DNA of 48,412 nucleotides from Burkholderiaceae bacterium (GCA_031277295.1 JAITMV010000091.1:1-48412); one strand, 5' to 3'. Counted from the stretch's first letter, positions 37,383-47,242 are shown. The notes: generated from the letters alone by a model not told the origin. A program made the numbers and translations.

Positions 37383-40084
37383 CGACGCAGCCCGATGGCA
37401 AGACGCCCGATCAGTCCAACGCACTGGCGACTGTGGCTTGGGCAGGAGATATCAACCTCGGGCGACGTTTCCATTATCGCAGCGTCCGCGCACAAGTGCG
37501 CGACCAACTGGCGCGGATCGCGCCATTTGTCGCGGCCGATCTTCGCATTGTGAACCTCGAATGCGTGGTTGCCACTTCTGGCAAGGAAGGGATCGATAAA
37601 CTCATGCTGGGAACCACCAGGAATGAGTACTCACCCTACTATTTCCGCGCCCGTCCGGAAATGCTCGAAATTCTGCTGCGCGGCGGGGTGGATGTGGTCA
37701 CGACGGCCAACAACCACAGCGGCGATTACGGTCCGGATGCCTTGGTCGAGCAGGGTCATTGGCTCGATCTGGCGGGCATCGACCATATAGGTTCCGGACG
37801 CCATCTGGAGGAAGCTTTCAGCCCGCTCATCCGGCGCGTCGGCGGGTTGAACATTGCGCTGTTCGGGCTGGACGCGACGCAGCCGGACTTTGTCGCGGGC
37901 GAGACAAGGCCGGGCCACGCCTGGCTGGATCCAACCAAACCTCAGGGTTGGTGCGAAATCATGAAACCCCGGATTGAGGCCGCGCGCGAACAGGCCGACA
38001 TCGTTGTGCTGGTCATGCACTGGGGTATGAACGGCCTGCAGCAGCCCGACAAGATGGAGATCATCGGCGGCCATGCGCTAATCGACGCGGGAGCCGACGC
38101 CATTTTGGGCGCTTCGTCTCATTTGCTGCAAGGCGTTGAAATCTACAAGAACAAACCTATCGTCCATGACGCCGGGAATTTTTTGTTTGATGCGGTATCC
38201 AGAAAACTCGGAGACGGCGGGATTTTTATTCTGGAAATGGATGGCTCGGGCGTGAAACATGTCATTTTCACTCCCCTTGAAATCGGTTTTTGTCAAACCG
38301 TTGTGCCGGCATTGCCTCAAGCGATCAGCATCACAACGCGGTTCGAGAAAAAATGCGCTGAATTGGGAACCCGGCTTGAGATCACGAAGGAAGGCCAGGG
38401 TGTGATCGAAATGCCTGATGATCGCCCTGTTCGCAATCTGCGCCCGCCGATTCCGGTGGCGCCCAAGGTGGGAGCGAAGCTGGCGCCGCTTTCCGAACCG
38501 AGACCCGAGTGGCTTGCCGAGGTGGTTCCCGAGGATGCTCGCTTGGCTGAGCCTCTGCGGTTGGGGCCGTTGGAACTCTTGGGCGTCAGGGCTTATCCTC
38601 AACAGATCGACCGGCTCAGATCGATTCATGTCGAATCATGGTGGCGTTTGGCCGAGCCGACCACGGTGGATTGGCGTATTGATTTTCTTGCATCGCCCGA
38701 CAAGCCAGGGCCGGTTGGCGACTGGGGCGGAGGAAGCGAGCATGATCCGTGTGACTGGATGTGGCCAACGAGCCGCTGGCGAACAGGCCAAATTTACCGG
38801 GATTTTTACAGTTTGCGCCGGCCCGCTGTCCGAGAGTGGGTCGACCAGTCGATTACTTTGTCGGTCGGCCTTGTCAGCCAGGCTGGCCGGATTGAGCGCC
38901 ACTGCCTGCCTGGTTCAATCGAGTTCAAGCTTTTACCGAAAGTCGGGCTTGAAGTTTCGCGCGCCAATCCAGCGCAGTATCAAATCCCGCCTGTGGAGAA
39001 AATCAGTCCAACGCCCCAAATTCTTTGGACTGCGCAGCAGCTTGAAGAAATCACCGGAGGGACGTGGCTGGTCAAGCCGCCTCAGACTTGGTTCGTTCGT
39101 TCGGTGACGCATAGGGCGGAACAACTCGAAAGCGGGTGTTTCGCGGCTCCTGCCTTACTGGCGGCCGTGGATCAGCGCATGGCTATGCGACATGAGTTGC
39201 CGCCAAATGTATGGCCTGAAAAATACTGGGACACCCATGACCAGCTACCGGCAAAGCAGAAATTGATCGCAGGCGCCATCGTTGCGCACTCTGTTGATGG
39301 GCTTGCCCCCGATTTCCCCTTGCTCCAAGTCACCGACCCTCTGCACGCGGTGATGCAACTCGGAGTGGCCGCACGCAACCGACTCAAGGGCCAAGTCGTA
39401 GCGGTAGCAGGCAGCGTGGGAAAAACCGCGCTGTGCCAGATGCTGATCAAGACGATGGCGGTGGATCACTCTGTTCTAGGCGATCTCATTGCGGGCTATC
39501 ACTCTCGCGCTGGAATTCTGCATACCATGGCCAATGCGCCGGAATTCACGGATTTGGTGGTTGTTGAGACTGAAGAGGCGGCGTTGAACGCGCGGCAATT
39601 TCAAAATAGTCGTTTACTGCGCCCAAATATTGGCATCATCGTAAATGTCATGCCACCTCGTTCGAGCAACCCGAAACCGAGACTGGATGTTGTCGCGCGA
39701 AGAATGGCCAACATCGTCGAAAGCCTGGAGGCGGGAGGCGCCTTGCTGCTTCATCGTGAAATCGAATTCTTTGATTTCATCTGCAAACGCGCACAAGAGA
39801 AAAGCCTCCGTCTGATTACTTATGGGCAGAGTGAGGATGCAAACCTTAGACTGCTCGACTACGATCAGCACAGTGGCCGAATTTGTGCTCGCTTGCCCGA
39901 TGGCAAAGAAGTTGAATATGGCCTCAATGTCCGTGACAAACATATGGCATTGAATAGCCTTGCTTGTATCGGGGTGCGCTTGGCGTTGGGATGGGAAATC
40001 GAACCTTGGCTCAAGGAGTGCGGGACGTTCATGCCGCCGACAGAAGAGCGCGTCGAATTATCTTCAGCGGGCGCTCAAGGATAA
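37379..40084 (+). CDS. CapA-family metallophosphatase fused to a Mur ligase-like ATPase
   Basis: A 901-residue fusion. Residues about 17-320 are CapA/PGA_cap: VAWAGDINLGRRFHY, RIVNLECVVATS, VVTTANNHSGDYG, VVLVMHWGMN, GASSHLLQG and IVHDAGNFLFD. CapA-type proteins act in poly-gamma-glutamate capsule synthesis. A middle part (about 390-600), Trp-rich and of no family I recognise, follows. The last ~250 residues are Mur ligase-like, with the P loop VVAVAGSVGKTALC near 673-686, an ETEEAALN acidic motif and DKHMALNSLACIGVRLALG, the usual end of the central domain. It stops about 20 residues later, so the C-terminal ligase domain is missing. A CapB-like amide ligase coupled to CapA in one chain is my inference. 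ATGA links it to the upstream gene and four bases separate it from the next. Confidence 0.8.
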   Translation: MTTQPDGKTPDQSNALATVAWAGDINLGRRFHYRSVRAQVRDQLARIAPFVAADLRIVNLECVVATSGKEGIDKLMLGTTRNEYSPYYFRARPEMLEILLRGGVDVVTTANNHSGDYGPDALVEQGHWLDLAGIDHIGSGRHLEEAFSPLIRRVGGLNIALFGLDATQPDFVAGETRPGHAWLDPTKPQGWCEIMKPRIEAAREQADIVVLVMHWGMNGLQQPDKMEIIGGHALIDAGADAILGASSHLLQGVEIYKNKPIVHDAGNFLFDAVSRKLGDGGIFILEMDGSGVKHVIFTPLEIGFCQTVVPALPQAISITTRFEKKCAELGTRLEITKEGQGVIEMPDDRPVRNLRPPIPVAPKVGAKLAPLSEPRPEWLAEVVPEDARLAEPLRLGPLELLGVRAYPQQIDRLRSIHVESWWRLAEPTTVDWRIDFLASPDKPGPVGDWGGGSEHDPCDWMWPTSRWRTGQIYRDFYSLRRPAVREWVDQSITLSVGLVSQAGRIERHCLPGSIEFKLLPKVGLEVSRANPAQYQIPPVEKISPTPQILWTAQQLEEITGGTWLVKPPQTWFVRSVTHRAEQLESGCFAAPALLAAVDQRMAMRHELPPNVWPEKYWDTHDQLPAKQKLIAGAIVAHSVDGLAPDFPLLQVTDPLHAVMQLGVAARNRLKGQVVAVAGSVGKTALCQMLIKTMAVDHSVLGDLIAGYHSRAGILHTMANAPEFTDLVVVETEEAALNARQFQNSRLLRPNIGIIVNVMPPRSSNPKPRLDVVARRMANIVESLEAGGALLLHREIEFFDFICKRAQEKSLRLITYGQSEDANLRLLDYDQHSGRICARLPDGKEVEYGLNVRDKHMALNSLACIGVRLALGWEIEPWLKECGTFMPPTEERVELSSAGAQG

Positions 40085-40088
40085 CCGG

Positions 40089-41150
40089 ATGGAACGGAAC
40101 ATGCCGCGCAGCGTAAAAATATGGTTGTTGTTTGCCGCCAGCTTGGCAGTGTGGGTTGGTGCGTCTCTTGCGGCATTTGCCGAACAGGGCACGCCCGCCT
40201 TGTGTGGAGCAACCCATGATGAAAACATTAATCAACTGGAGCGTGTACTTGAGCGCGATGAATTTCGCATTTTCTACACGCTGACGGGAAAACATGCGCT
40301 GATTGATCGCACTGATCGCAATCTCAACGGCATTCCGGACGAAGTCGAGGACCTGGCAACCCAGTTGACAACCAGCCGGGACATATTTTCCAAAATCATT
40401 GGATTACAGAACCCTTTGAAGCGACCGCGCTACGCCAACGCCCGCAAAATTGACGTTTTTCTTTTGCATTTCAATAAGGGAACAGGAACGGCTTATGACG
40501 AAATCCACAATCACATGGTCGACCGGGACGGTAAGGGCTATTGCGCGTTGCGTCTGAATGTGGCCATTGGTCGTCCCAATTCGAATTCCGCACCGACGCA
40601 CGAGCTTTTTCATCTTTACCAATACAGCTACAGCATGTTCAAGACACCCTGGTTTCTGGAGGGCGGGGCGAGATGGTCGCAATCTGCAGTTCAAGCGGAT
40701 CTGGCGCCCGAAAAACGGCTTTTGCCATCTGACCAGGCCCAACTTGATCGGCAGTTGCTTACCAGAATATACGCGGCAAGCCGAATATGGAATCGCCTCG
40801 GGGTTTTGTTGGACCCAACTGGCCGGTTGCATCTTCCGCCAGACATTCAGGCCAGGACCTATTTGGACGGAACGAAGGTTGTGCAGGACGATGTGCTGTA
40901 CGGCGCGGCTCTCATGAAGGATTTACTCGAGGAGCTGGACAGGGTCAGCCTGGAGGTTTCCCAGAGGAAAGGGTGGCGTCGATACCAGTGGCGAGAGGCG
41001 GACCAGAAGGATTTGTCGCATGCTCGGGATGTGGTTCGCGCTATTCTGGTGGCGGCAAGGCGGCAGGCCCGAAAGGCGGGGGTAGAGAATGCGGAACTTG
41101 AATCTTTTTTGCGAACGTTGGAGCTTAAGATTAGAAATGCAACCCAATGA
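40089..41150 (+). CDS. Secreted zinc metallopeptidase-like protein
   Basis: The 353-residue product has a signal peptide (IWLLFAASLAVWVGASLAAF, cleavage near residue 31), a calcium-binding-type loop DRTDRNLNGIPDEVEDL at 73-89, and a zinc-binding HELFH at 171-175 followed by Glu191 in PWFLEGGARW, the layout of a gluzincin peptidase. I recognise no named family. The ATG at 40089 or the one at 40101 could be used. It follows the CapA fusion by four bases, so it probably acts outside the cytoplasm on the polymer or on a protein of the same system. Confidence 0.65.
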   Translation: MERNMPRSVKIWLLFAASLAVWVGASLAAFAEQGTPALCGATHDENINQLERVLERDEFRIFYTLTGKHALIDRTDRNLNGIPDEVEDLATQLTTSRDIFSKIIGLQNPLKRPRYANARKIDVFLLHFNKGTGTAYDEIHNHMVDRDGKGYCALRLNVAIGRPNSNSAPTHELFHLYQYSYSMFKTPWFLEGGARWSQSAVQADLAPEKRLLPSDQAQLDRQLLTRIYAASRIWNRLGVLLDPTGRLHLPPDIQARTYLDGTKVVQDDVLYGAALMKDLLEELDRVSLEVSQRKGWRRYQWREADQKDLSHARDVVRAILVAARRQARKAGVENAELESFLRTLELKIRNATQ

Positions 41151-41418
41151 TGTCACGTCAGTTGGCGAATGATGCGGTGCTCGAAAGCCGTTAGACCCCT
41201 ATTCTCCGAATATTGAAAAAATAGTTAAATCAGCAGACGCTCCGATCCGTTAAACCATTGACAAATGAAATTGATGGATTTGTTCAGCAGACAAGATACG
41301 AATCGGATCGGTGCTAAACTGTATCACGGAAATATGCAACGTAACGCGGCAACTAAAACGCAGTTTCACATCAATAGTTTTATGGAATAGCGTATTAATT
41401 ATTGAAAGGACCAGTCAC

Positions 41419-42192
41419 ATGCGGAATTGGCAAAAGGCGACGGCACGGGATGTCAGGGATTCATTTTTAGCATTTGGTCGAAAAATTCGAAAGAAGGAAC
41501 TAGAAATAGGTCGTATGCACTATGCCCTGGGATTAGCCCATGGCGTGCGCCAAGCAATTCATTGCGGCTATGATAAATTGGTGGCGGTAGAGCTTGGAGT
41601 GGCAGCTGGCAGTGGCTTACTCTCGCTGTGTCAGGCGGCTGAATATTTTCGTAACGAATTCGGCATGGATATTCGTGTTTACGGCTTTGATAGTGCGGCC
41701 GGCCTCCCGGAGTTGGCTGGTTATAAGGATCACCCAGAAGTATGGTGGGAGGGACAGTTCAAGATGCCCGATCCTGAAGAATTACGCGCGAAGCTCCCGG
41801 CTTTCGCCAAACTGCTGATCGGTGACGTGGGCGATACAATCACGGAGTTCGAGTCGGAAATAGCGGACTACCAGCTTGGATTCATCGTGGTCGATCTTGA
41901 TTTCTACTCGTCAACCACCAGAGCAATGAAAATATTCGAAATGAATCCCCTGCGTTATGTGCCGGCTCTGCCGCTCTATATGGACGATACCGAAGTACTC
42001 ATTTCTCAAAATCCATGGTGCGGTGAGGAACTGGCGATTCAAGAGTTCAATAACAATCATGAGTTCCGTAAAATAGAGCGCAAATCTCATTTTTGGGCGA
42101 TCCATAATTTTTATGTATGCCACGTGCTTGATCATCCCGTACGAACAGGTGAGACCCGCCCGCGCCTGCCATTCGAGATTCGTGCGTTCTGA
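41419..42192 (+). CDS. Class I SAM-dependent methyltransferase-like protein
   Basis: The 257-residue protein shows a Rossmann-type glycine motif VELGVAAGSG (57-66), an acidic strand end YGFDSAAGLPE (88-98) and VVDLDFYSST (157-166), with YMDDTE further on; the order resembles TylF/CmcI-like O-methyltransferases. AAAGGA precedes the ATG at 41419; the long upstream frame has no support. It precedes a glycosyltransferase-like gene by 26 bases, which suggests that it modifies a glycan. The substrate is unknown. Confidence 0.6.
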   Translation: MRNWQKATARDVRDSFLAFGRKIRKKELEIGRMHYALGLAHGVRQAIHCGYDKLVAVELGVAAGSGLLSLCQAAEYFRNEFGMDIRVYGFDSAAGLPELAGYKDHPEVWWEGQFKMPDPEELRAKLPAFAKLLIGDVGDTITEFESEIADYQLGFIVVDLDFYSSTTRAMKIFEMNPLRYVPALPLYMDDTEVLISQNPWCGEELAIQEFNNNHEFRKIERKSHFWAIHNFYVCHVLDHPVRTGETRPRLPFEIRAF

Positions 42193-42218
42193 AACAACTA
42201 GAGCTTGAGGAATATTTT

Positions 42219-43121
42219 ATGATGAATGCACTGCTGATTCCTGTTCATGTAGCCAAAATCAACTGGCTTGTTTCCTTGCTCAATACAACCCGTGAGAGAT
42301 TAAGAGAAAATGAGCCATTGAATTTTGACATCATTCTTGTCGTCTCAAATGATGGCGAGCGTGAAATTATTAGAAAATCATTGGATTTTTTTTGCGAAAG
42401 GATGACTCCATTCATAAAATACTTCAATGCCCAGGGTTATATTGAGGCCAAGTATGGAAACGGGAAAATTCTGGAGCGTTATCGAAGGAATGACGATAAA
42501 TGCATCGTTAATTTAAAAAAATTCATTAGTCTTTATTTTTTTATGAATAAATACGAATACATTGCAGTGATCGACTGTGACTGTATTTTTGTATCCGATC
42601 CAAACATACTTTTCCCAAAATTAGTTGAAAATTACTTGACAGGTGAATATTTCTCAGGGGGAGGTGGGGGAGTCGCGTTTACAAGCATCATGGAAGATTG
42701 TGCTTCATTTTTTGGCGAGGAAGAGGTTCAGAAGCTAAAGGAGATGTCAAGTTCTTTCAAGCTATTTCCTTGGTTTTTCGATGTCCCGATTTATTCTTCA
42801 GTAGATTTAAAAAGCTTTTTCAATTTTATGTTTTCCAAATCCACGGACGAAGAGGGGTTTTGGTTGAAGCTCAAATGGGGAAGTTTTGAGCACATCATTT
42901 ATATTTTTTATCGCGCTTTGTTCTTGGATGGTAAAATTCGTGACTATTCCGGAATGTTCCCTGGGAAGATTCCTGAACATTTGACTCAATCTGAAATTGA
43001 AAAAATAAAATATATTTATGACTATTCTCCTGCCTGGCTGCGATTTCGTGCCGTCGTCAATGAGACTATGAGCCCATCCAAAAATGATTTTTCCCTACTT
43101 TATCACGTAGATCGAAAATGA
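42219..43121 (+). CDS. Glycosyltransferase-like protein (GT-A type, putative)
   Basis: A 300-residue protein with FDIILVVSNDGERE near 36 and a DxD motif DCD at residues 119-121 in YIAVIDCDCIFVSDP, the usual metal and nucleotide-sugar site of GT-A enzymes. Trp/Phe-rich segments follow. GAGGAA precedes the ATG pair. The base composition is much AT-richer than in the housekeeping genes, a sign of transfer. It is convergent with the minus-strand operon. Confidence 0.55.
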   Translation: MMNALLIPVHVAKINWLVSLLNTTRERLRENEPLNFDIILVVSNDGEREIIRKSLDFFCERMTPFIKYFNAQGYIEAKYGNGKILERYRRNDDKCIVNLKKFISLYFFMNKYEYIAVIDCDCIFVSDPNILFPKLVENYLTGEYFSGGGGGVAFTSIMEDCASFFGEEEVQKLKEMSSSFKLFPWFFDVPIYSSVDLKSFFNFMFSKSTDEEGFWLKLKWGSFEHIIYIFYRALFLDGKIRDYSGMFPGKIPEHLTQSEIEKIKYIYDYSPAWLRFRAVVNETMSPSKNDFSLLYHVDRK

Positions 43122-43202
43122 ATATTTCTTTTATTTGCAGATCCCCTGACACTTTAAAAATTCGACCCATGACAGTTGCCTTCAAATCTGGCGATTGCCA
43201 TA

Positions 43203-44966
43203 TCATTGCGTAAACTCTTTTTTTTCAAGAAGACTTACAAAATTCATTAACTTATCTTGGAGTGAGCGCCACTGGGTTGCCGTGGTGCTCAAATCCTTTT
43301 CCAGGGCCTCGCTCATACCAGAAAACTTCTTTTTCATGTCTTCAAATGTGAAATATCCACCATGCCGCAGCATACCGCGATCCCTTGAGGTCAGGCCCTG
43401 TTTGGCGATCCATAGGGCAGTAAGGTAGTGCGACACGCATTCATAATCCTTGAAGACAAAAATACTCTGAGCATCCAGCATCTCCTGCCAAATGGAACAC
43501 ATTTTCAACATGGTGTCTCGTCGCGCCACCCACATGTTGTCGGCAGGTCCGAAGCCGGCTCTGAGGTAGTTTAAATAGACAACGCCTTCTTCCACTGCTT
43601 TAAAAGACTCCCTGTTGGCAGGAATTGGGCACCGCAAATCAGGACGCATCCTGGCAATATAATCATATCTGATCCCATGTTGTTCTTCATGTTTCAATAA
43701 TAACTGCATGACGGCGTAGTTTTTATAAAACATTTTAGCTTGATTGTAGCTACCTTGATATTCTATCTTTTTTAAATCGAAGGGGATTGACTGTATGAAA
43801 TCATTTTCATTTTCTATTTCACATGCGGCTAACGGAAAGTGATCCTTGTAAAAATCAATACCCAGGTCTTTGACAATACCTTCACTGAAGGTAGCAAAAA
43901 GGTGGGGGAATGTCGCCCGAAATTTTTCAGTATTGTCCAATTCCGGGATGGGGAAAATTGATTCAAATTCCGTTCCGAATGTCCTGCCGATGAACTGGCT
44001 GGGTTTGAATACACCCGGCCATTCTGGAACCTTATCCCAGGTAGAAAGAAAAACATCGGCCTGGAGTGGATCAATAATATTGACGCGAAGATTTTCCAGG
44101 CAGGCACTCGTTCCGCGAGTTTGACCAGTCAAGCACATGGCGATACGTGGTTTTTTTTCTGAAACTGCCCGGTTGATACTGATTATTGGGTTGTGCCATG
44201 TTTCGATTGTTGGCGGAACCTGCCGCACAGTCGCTTTATATTCCACAGCCTGACCAAGCTTTCGATAAACAAGGTCTAGCAGCCTTTTTTGATATGGGGT
44301 TTCCTGGTTGCGGGCTATTTTGGTGAGAAGTTGAATGATGTGCTGCATATTGACCGGATTACGTCCAAAAAAATGGTTCGAATCCAGATGAGCAATAAGT
44401 AGTTTGACAAGGCGCCTGCCTCGGAGAGAAGTTGGAAATACTCTGTTGCTGAATTTACGCATTTCCAAATCGAAGTCACCGTATTTGGCATAAGCAAACA
44501 GCGAAAAAATACCTGTCATTTGCCGGCATTTCCATCGCCGGAACATGGGGACAAAGTTCGCTTGCAAATACTTTCTCATTTCTGCAAAATTTTTGTCTCG
44601 AAATAGCGCAAGAACGGCTTGTTCATGAGAATCAGCTTGTGGAGCGGTTTCTCCTTTCATGATGGGCAGAAAAATTTTGGCGTACCAGTTAATAATGATA
44701 CGTGTCGCTCGTATCTGTTTTTCGGAATACCTGGAATCAGCAAGCAGGTTTAGAAAAAAATTTACTCCTTTCTCTTCTATGATGGTATGCATTTCTTCCA
44801 AAAAACTCCCATCCGCCAACCAGATCAAGAAATCGACATAATAATAGTCATCGAGAGTGCACAGAGTCTGGTAGGTCGTTTGAATATTCTCGAAATCCCA
44901 ATTGCCATCATAAACATGAATATTTTCTAAATGCCATGCGATGGTGAGATGCTTTTGATCACTCAT
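43203..44966 (-). CDS. Large glycosyltransferase-like protein, capsule locus
   Basis: The 587-residue protein has an all-helical N-terminal half of unknown function and a C-terminal half (from about residue 285) that starts PRIAMCLTGQTRGTSACLEN, then DVFLSTWDKVPEWPG and, later, YDYIARMRPDLRCPIP and NMWVARRDTM. I associate this pattern with putative surface-glycan glycosyltransferases. RMRPD may stand in place of a DxD motif. The start overlaps the stop of the nucleotidyltransferase gene by ATGA, so it is the last gene of a coupled operon. Confidence 0.6.
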   Translation of the reverse strand: MSDQKHLTIAWHLENIHVYDGNWDFENIQTTYQTLCTLDDYYYVDFLIWLADGSFLEEMHTIIEEKGVNFFLNLLADSRYSEKQIRATRIIINWYAKIFLPIMKGETAPQADSHEQAVLALFRDKNFAEMRKYLQANFVPMFRRWKCRQMTGIFSLFAYAKYGDFDLEMRKFSNRVFPTSLRGRRLVKLLIAHLDSNHFFGRNPVNMQHIIQLLTKIARNQETPYQKRLLDLVYRKLGQAVEYKATVRQVPPTIETWHNPIISINRAVSEKKPRIAMCLTGQTRGTSACLENLRVNIIDPLQADVFLSTWDKVPEWPGVFKPSQFIGRTFGTEFESIFPIPELDNTEKFRATFPHLFATFSEGIVKDLGIDFYKDHFPLAACEIENENDFIQSIPFDLKKIEYQGSYNQAKMFYKNYAVMQLLLKHEEQHGIRYDYIARMRPDLRCPIPANRESFKAVEEGVVYLNYLRAGFGPADNMWVARRDTMLKMCSIWQEMLDAQSIFVFKDYECVSHYLTALWIAKQGLTSRDRGMLRHGGYFTFEDMKKKFSGMSEALEKDLSTTATQWRSLQDKLMNFVSLLEKKEFTQ

Positions 44967-45694
44967 TTGCGCCTACCCTTTTCTTTCTCTGCAGCGATGA
45001 GTTGTCTATATTCCTCTGGCGTACCACAGAATTCGATGAGAGCGCGCTCTACGATCTGATAAAATATCCTCTGCCCCTGATCTATAAGGATATTATAGAG
45101 CGGCGCGATATAATACTCTCCCTTGGACGTTCTATTTTTCGATTTTTCTTGCACAAATATTTCATTGAATTTCCTGCTGTCTTTGAAGTAGTAAAGCCCG
45201 TCGCTGCACAGATCAGAAATGCGTTCTTTTTCGGTCGTTCTGGCTACATTGATTGCATCAGCAGGATCGACAAAAGACCAGTGTTCGCCCTCCCCTCTGA
45301 ATACCTCGAGATACCCATCGCAATCTTTAAGAAATTCTGGTTTTTCATAATGATGGCGAAACGTATCAATATTGAAAATAAACAATGGAAAGTTATCCTT
45401 GCGATCAGAAATGGCAAGGTGAACTGTTTCGGCTTGCCCTCCTGTGGCATCCGGAAGAACATGCAAGTGCGCGTTGCGCAGGCCCAGTCTGGCAATTTCT
45501 CCCTGCACGAAAGGGATGGATTGATGCGTGTCACGGAGAATAAACAGGAATTCATCAGTGGTAAAATATTTTTCAAAACTACGCACGGATCTGGAAAAAA
45601 CCGTTTCTTCTCCAATGGGCAACATATACTTTGGCAGATCATAACCCGCCGCAAAGAAACGACTGCTGAGTCCAGCCATGGGTATGACAATCAT
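44963..45694 (-). CDS. Nucleotidyltransferase (NTP transferase family)
   Basis: A 243-residue sugar-nucleotidyltransferase-like enzyme: MIVIPMAGLSSRFFAAGYDL followed by PKYMLPI is the nucleotide-binding and substrate signature, and LFIFNIDTFRHH holds the metal-binding Asp. It would make an NDP- or CMP-activated unit. Its position after a nucleotidyltransferase-kinase fusion suggests one pathway. The gap to the upstream gene is three bases, and it overlaps the next by four. Confidence 0.8.
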   Translation of the reverse strand: MIVIPMAGLSSRFFAAGYDLPKYMLPIGEETVFSRSVRSFEKYFTTDEFLFILRDTHQSIPFVQGEIARLGLRNAHLHVLPDATGGQAETVHLAISDRKDNFPLFIFNIDTFRHHYEKPEFLKDCDGYLEVFRGEGEHWSFVDPADAINVARTTEKERISDLCSDGLYYFKDSRKFNEIFVQEKSKNRTSKGEYYIAPLYNILIDQGQRIFYQIVERALIEFCGTPEEYRQLIAAEKEKGRRK

Positions 45695-45697
45695 GTT

Positions 45698-47242
45698 TTA
45701 CTTTCTTTCGCAATAAGTAGCATAAAGGCGCAAGGCATTGGCAAAAAATGCCCGTTGTCGCTGAGTATTGTCAGCATGTAACGGCAACATGGAGAGAAAC
45801 AGCAAGATGACCAGAGGCAGGCAATCCTTGACATGCACGCCTGGAATGAATTTTTCATTCCAGAATTGCTGCCGGATGGCTTCTGTGCGTGGCTCCAAAG
45901 CAAAAGTCAGTTCGTAGGAATACAGATTTGTGCTGTTTAGAGTGAAGTACCCCGCAACAATGAAATCATACAATCCGATGATGGAATGGGTGAGTTTAGC
46001 CAAATCATACTTCTGATCACCCAGAATGGTCGGGTTCTGATCTGCATCCATGCCTCTTGGATCGAGCAGCTTGATTCCATCAGAACGCAGATCGATCAAC
46101 ATATTGCTGAGGCAGAGGTCTCCATGCAAAAAGCATGGAATGCAAGACAAAGTAGTGACTTGGGCAAAACAGTCAGCGCAGATTTCTTCCAGAGAGGGTA
46201 GCTGCTTTCCTGCATAGTATAAAGGCTGTTTATTATTTAAACCAATACTTTGTGTAAATTCCTCCAGGCGAGTCTGTGTTTTATTTATGTATAGCTTTTC
46301 CGCTTTTGTTTTCAGATTTTCTTCTGAATCAACCGTTGTGCGCGCATCATTGAAAAAATATCTGATCTGCTCAAAAATTCGCGCCCAGAAAAAAACAGGA
46401 TTTTTACCGTGAACAAAAAGCTCGTTCAACGGATTCAGGGGAAGATATTCAAGTTGATAGAATTCTTTTCCATTTTTTTGACCGCTGTCAATAAGCTGGG
46501 GAGTGTATTTTTTTAATGCTGGAGGAACGGATTTGAACCAGGTGGCTTCCGCTGTAATTTTAGCGGAATTTTCTCCGGTTTTATTGACTACACGATTATT
46601 GATTGTCAAGGTATTGAAAGCCCGTTCCGTGGTCATCATTGCGCGGGCCTTGAAATAAGTGTTGACATGACCCATGTCCATCCAGTCGTCAGAAACATGC
46701 ATTGTCATGAGATGCAATTTCATGTATTGCCTGACGCCGGCCACAAAGTCGCCGCGCGCCAGCGCCAGACAGCGCGCCAGATCTCTGGGGGATGAGAAGG
46801 CGAAATACCCGGTCCAGATGTAATCCTTTCCTGAGGCCACTTCCCGGGTCCAGTTGTAATTATCGCGGCTGACAGCAATGTCAATCAGGTCGAGGCTGCG
46901 AGGAAAGTCGTTATACAGGGTGTCGCCATGAAGCATTCGTAAATGGTCCGCAGGGGCGATGGTATTCAGGATGTACAGCAGCGCTTCGGCCAAATTGAAA
47001 TCTTCCGGAGTGGTGATGCTGGAGACGGCAAGACTATCCAGTAAGCTGCGTTCGTGGGTGGTTATCGGATATAATTCCGGCAGCGAGACCATAATTTTTT
47101 CATCGGGAAAGGCCGCGCGAAGTTTTGGCACCTGAAATTCAATCAGTTTCCTGTTGGCCAAAGGGATAAAACAAGCAGGTAGCCGGCCAAATTCAGCCTG
47201 TAGTTCCTGAGTAAGATAAGCACCGGAATTGATTAGGATCAT
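45698..47242 (-). CDS. Fusion of nucleotidyltransferase-like and APH/choline kinase-like domains
   Basis: The 514-residue protein has an N-terminal half like NTP transferases (CFIPLANRKLIEFQVPKL, MLHGDTLYND, WMDMGHVNTYFKA) but without the Gly-rich start GxGxR, so that half may be altered. The C-terminal half is kinase-like: NNRVVNKTGEN (possible ATP Lys), PCFLHGDLCLSNMLIDL (catalytic Asp and Asn) and KLLDPRGM (metal Asp). This joins the functions of LicC- and LicA-like enzymes in one chain, which suggests phosphorylation and activation of a small alcohol or sugar. The ATG at 47242 lies just after the HAD stop; a GTG at 47251 would overlap it. The true substrate is not known. Confidence 0.7.
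   Translation of the reverse strand: MILINSGAYLTQELQAEFGRLPACFIPLANRKLIEFQVPKLRAAFPDEKIMVSLPELYPITTHERSLLDSLAVSSITTPEDFNLAEALLYILNTIAPADHLRMLHGDTLYNDFPRSLDLIDIAVSRDNYNWTREVASGKDYIWTGYFAFSSPRDLARCLALARGDFVAGVRQYMKLHLMTMHVSDDWMDMGHVNTYFKARAMMTTERAFNTLTINNRVVNKTGENSAKITAEATWFKSVPPALKKYTPQLIDSGQKNGKEFYQLEYLPLNPLNELFVHGKNPVFFWARIFEQIRYFFNDARTTVDSEENLKTKAEKLYINKTQTRLEEFTQSIGLNNKQPLYYAGKQLPSLEEICADCFAQVTTLSCIPCFLHGDLCLSNMLIDLRSDGIKLLDPRGMDADQNPTILGDQKYDLAKLTHSIIGLYDFIVAGYFTLNSTNLYSYELTFALEPRTEAIRQQFWNEKFIPGVHVKDCLPLVILLFLSMLPLHADNTQRQRAFFANALRLYATYCERK

Noticed and set aside
41258-41290. TTGACA at 41258 as a promoter for the methyltransferase gene
   Set aside because: A perfect -35 box, but no acceptable -10 box at 16-18 bases.
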